Below, piece by piece: positions 14,308-15,152 of a DNA stretch of 15,152 nt. The notes under the pieces were generated by a model. That model worked only from the letters and a program-made list of their open reading frames with translations, had not been told where the DNA came from and searched no databases. The stretch comes from Lachnospiraceae bacterium (lineage in GTDB: Bacteria; Bacillota; Clostridia; Lachnospirales; Lachnospiraceae), in NCBI GenBank assembly GCA_003446735.1, contig DMCJ01000227.1, positions 1 to 15,152 on the forward strand, written 5' to 3'. Numbering within the stretch: position 1 is the first letter of the stretch; each line of letters opens with the position of its first letter. The translations under genes and the position numbers were made by a program.

Positions 14308-15129
14308 TCATCTCTTTAATTCGTTAGCCTTACCCATCATGTCATCGGATGTCTGGATGACTTTTGAGTTCATCTCATATGCTCTCTGGGCTACGATCAG
14401 GTTAACCATTTCATCCGCAACCTGTACATTGGAGCCTTCGATATAGCCCTGTACTATCTGGCTCTTTTCTATCTGAACATTGGTCGTAGCTTCGTTTAAA
14501 GCAGCTCCGCTTGCCGCCGTTTCCGCATAAAGTGAATTTGTCGTCTTCTGAAGACCTGCGGGATTCTGGAACTGTACAAGTCCGATTATGGTTCCCGTTC
14601 CTCTTGCATTTCCTGTTGCATCGGGATATGCTATCTCTCCGTTGGCCGTTACCGTTATCTCGCTGGCCTTATATGTATTGGGAACCTGAATGGGCTGACC
14701 CGTTGTCGATAAGACCTGAAGTCCGTCCGATGTCGTAAGCTGAAGAGTGTTTCCGGGGCCGTTCGACCAGTTGAAATTACCGTTTCTCGTATACTGGGTT
14801 CCGCCTCCGGGAGTCCTTACCATGAAGAATCCGTCTCCGTCTATCGCAAATGCGCTGGGATTGGATGATTCAAGGAAAGCTCCTTCCGAAAATATCGATG
14901 TGATAGATGAATTCCTTACTCCGAGTCCGACCTGTGCGCTTATCGGCTTCTGCTCACCGTTGGCCGTTGTGGTCTTGGTCTGGAGATTCTGATATAAAAG
15001 GCTCTTAAACTCGGCAACTTCCGTCTTATATCCTGCGGTATTAACGTTAGCCAGGTTATGAGCGATAGTATCTACATTTGTCTGCTGCGCTATCATTCCG
15101 GTAGCACCGGTCCATAATGATCTTACCAT
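14308..15129 (-). CDS. flgG: Flagellar basal-body distal rod protein FlgG
   Basis: A 273-residue secreted rod protein exported through the flagellar type III apparatus to extend the distal rod. The N-terminal SLWTGATGMIAQQTNVDTIA and HNLANVNTAGYKTEVAEFK match the flagellar basal-body rod signature. The middle has DGDGFFMVRTPGGGTQYTRNG (about 97-117). The C-terminal motif NVQVADEMVNLIVAQRAYEM and NSKVIQTSDDM completes the FlgG/FlhP pattern. The length, near 260-275 residues, fits FlgG better than hook protein FlgE. The ATG at 15129 has GGAGGTAATAAA, an excellent ribosome-binding site. Gram-positive genomes often carry two FlgG-like genes in tandem (FlhO and FlhP in Bacillus); the partner would be just upstream, beyond position 15152. 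The gene directly precedes the rod-binding protein gene, as in other motile Clostridia. Confidence 0.95.
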   Translation of the reverse strand: MVRSLWTGATGMIAQQTNVDTIAHNLANVNTAGYKTEVAEFKSLLYQNLQTKTTTANGEQKPISAQVGLGVRNSSITSIFSEGAFLESSNPSAFAIDGDGFFMVRTPGGGTQYTRNGNFNWSNGPGNTLQLTTSDGLQVLSTTGQPIQVPNTYKASEITVTANGEIAYPDATGNARGTGTIIGLVQFQNPAGLQKTTNSLYAETAASGAALNEATTNVQIEKSQIVQGYIEGSNVQVADEMVNLIVAQRAYEMNSKVIQTSDDMMGKANELKR

Positions 15130-15152
15130 TTTATTACCTCCGTATCACTTGC

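Noticed and set aside
1..15152. Mobile element, prophage, defence system or CRISPR in the window
   Set aside because: I found no transposase, integrase, terminal repeats, spacer-like arrays, tRNA-linked att sites or defence domains. Gene order and orientation look like stable chromosome. RecD2 here is the housekeeping helicase type.

Overview
The window looks like chromosome from a motile, low-to-mid-GC Gram-positive bacterium of the Clostridia, most likely a Lachnospiraceae member (Butyrivibrio, Roseburia or similar). The evidence is flagellar rod genes next to comFC and a yvyF-type gene, CdaA/CdaR, an HPr with both His15 and Ser46, a WhiA start, strong GGAGG ribosome-binding sites, and two membrane-protein families that I recall mainly from Lachnospiraceae. 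The taxonomic call is inference. I find no mobile element, CRISPR array, tRNA or rRNA.

Every supported gene lies on the minus strand, so transcription runs from high to low coordinates. Gaps are tiny (none above about 70 bp) and several genes overlap by 4 to 17 bp. Three transcription blocks can be proposed. Block 1 (15129 to 6838) is flgG, a flgJ-like rod-binding gene, recD2, comFC, a yvyF-like gene, two uncharacterised membrane-protein genes, cdaA and cdaR. It enters the window already in progress. Block 2 (6772 to 2630) starts at a good SigA-type promoter directly after cdaR. It holds an HPr gene, a two-TM envelope protein of unknown family, a DUF2142 polytopic protein (probable GT-C-like enzyme) and a family 2 glycosyltransferase, which look like a surface-glycan module. 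Block 3 (2563 to past position 1) starts at a promoter with a perfect TTGACA box. It holds murA, rapZ and the 5' part of whiA, with a strong RNA hairpin between murA and rapZ.

The genes centre on building and monitoring the cell envelope. Flagellar rod assembly must pass through peptidoglycan. CdaA makes c-di-AMP, which is tied to wall and osmotic homeostasis. MurA commits UDP-GlcNAc to peptidoglycan, and RapZ regulates glucosamine-6-phosphate supply in enterobacteria. The glycosyltransferase pair probably decorates surface polymers. RecD2 and ComFC are DNA-processing genes that share the flagellar/competence transcript.

Most of the content is recognisable housekeeping. The least explained parts are the two membrane proteins just upstream of cdaA (one with a striking acidic-tyrosine tail), the HPr/membrane protein/DUF2142/GT2 module, and unusual residues in the RapZ Walker A motif and the GT2 nucleotide-binding motif.
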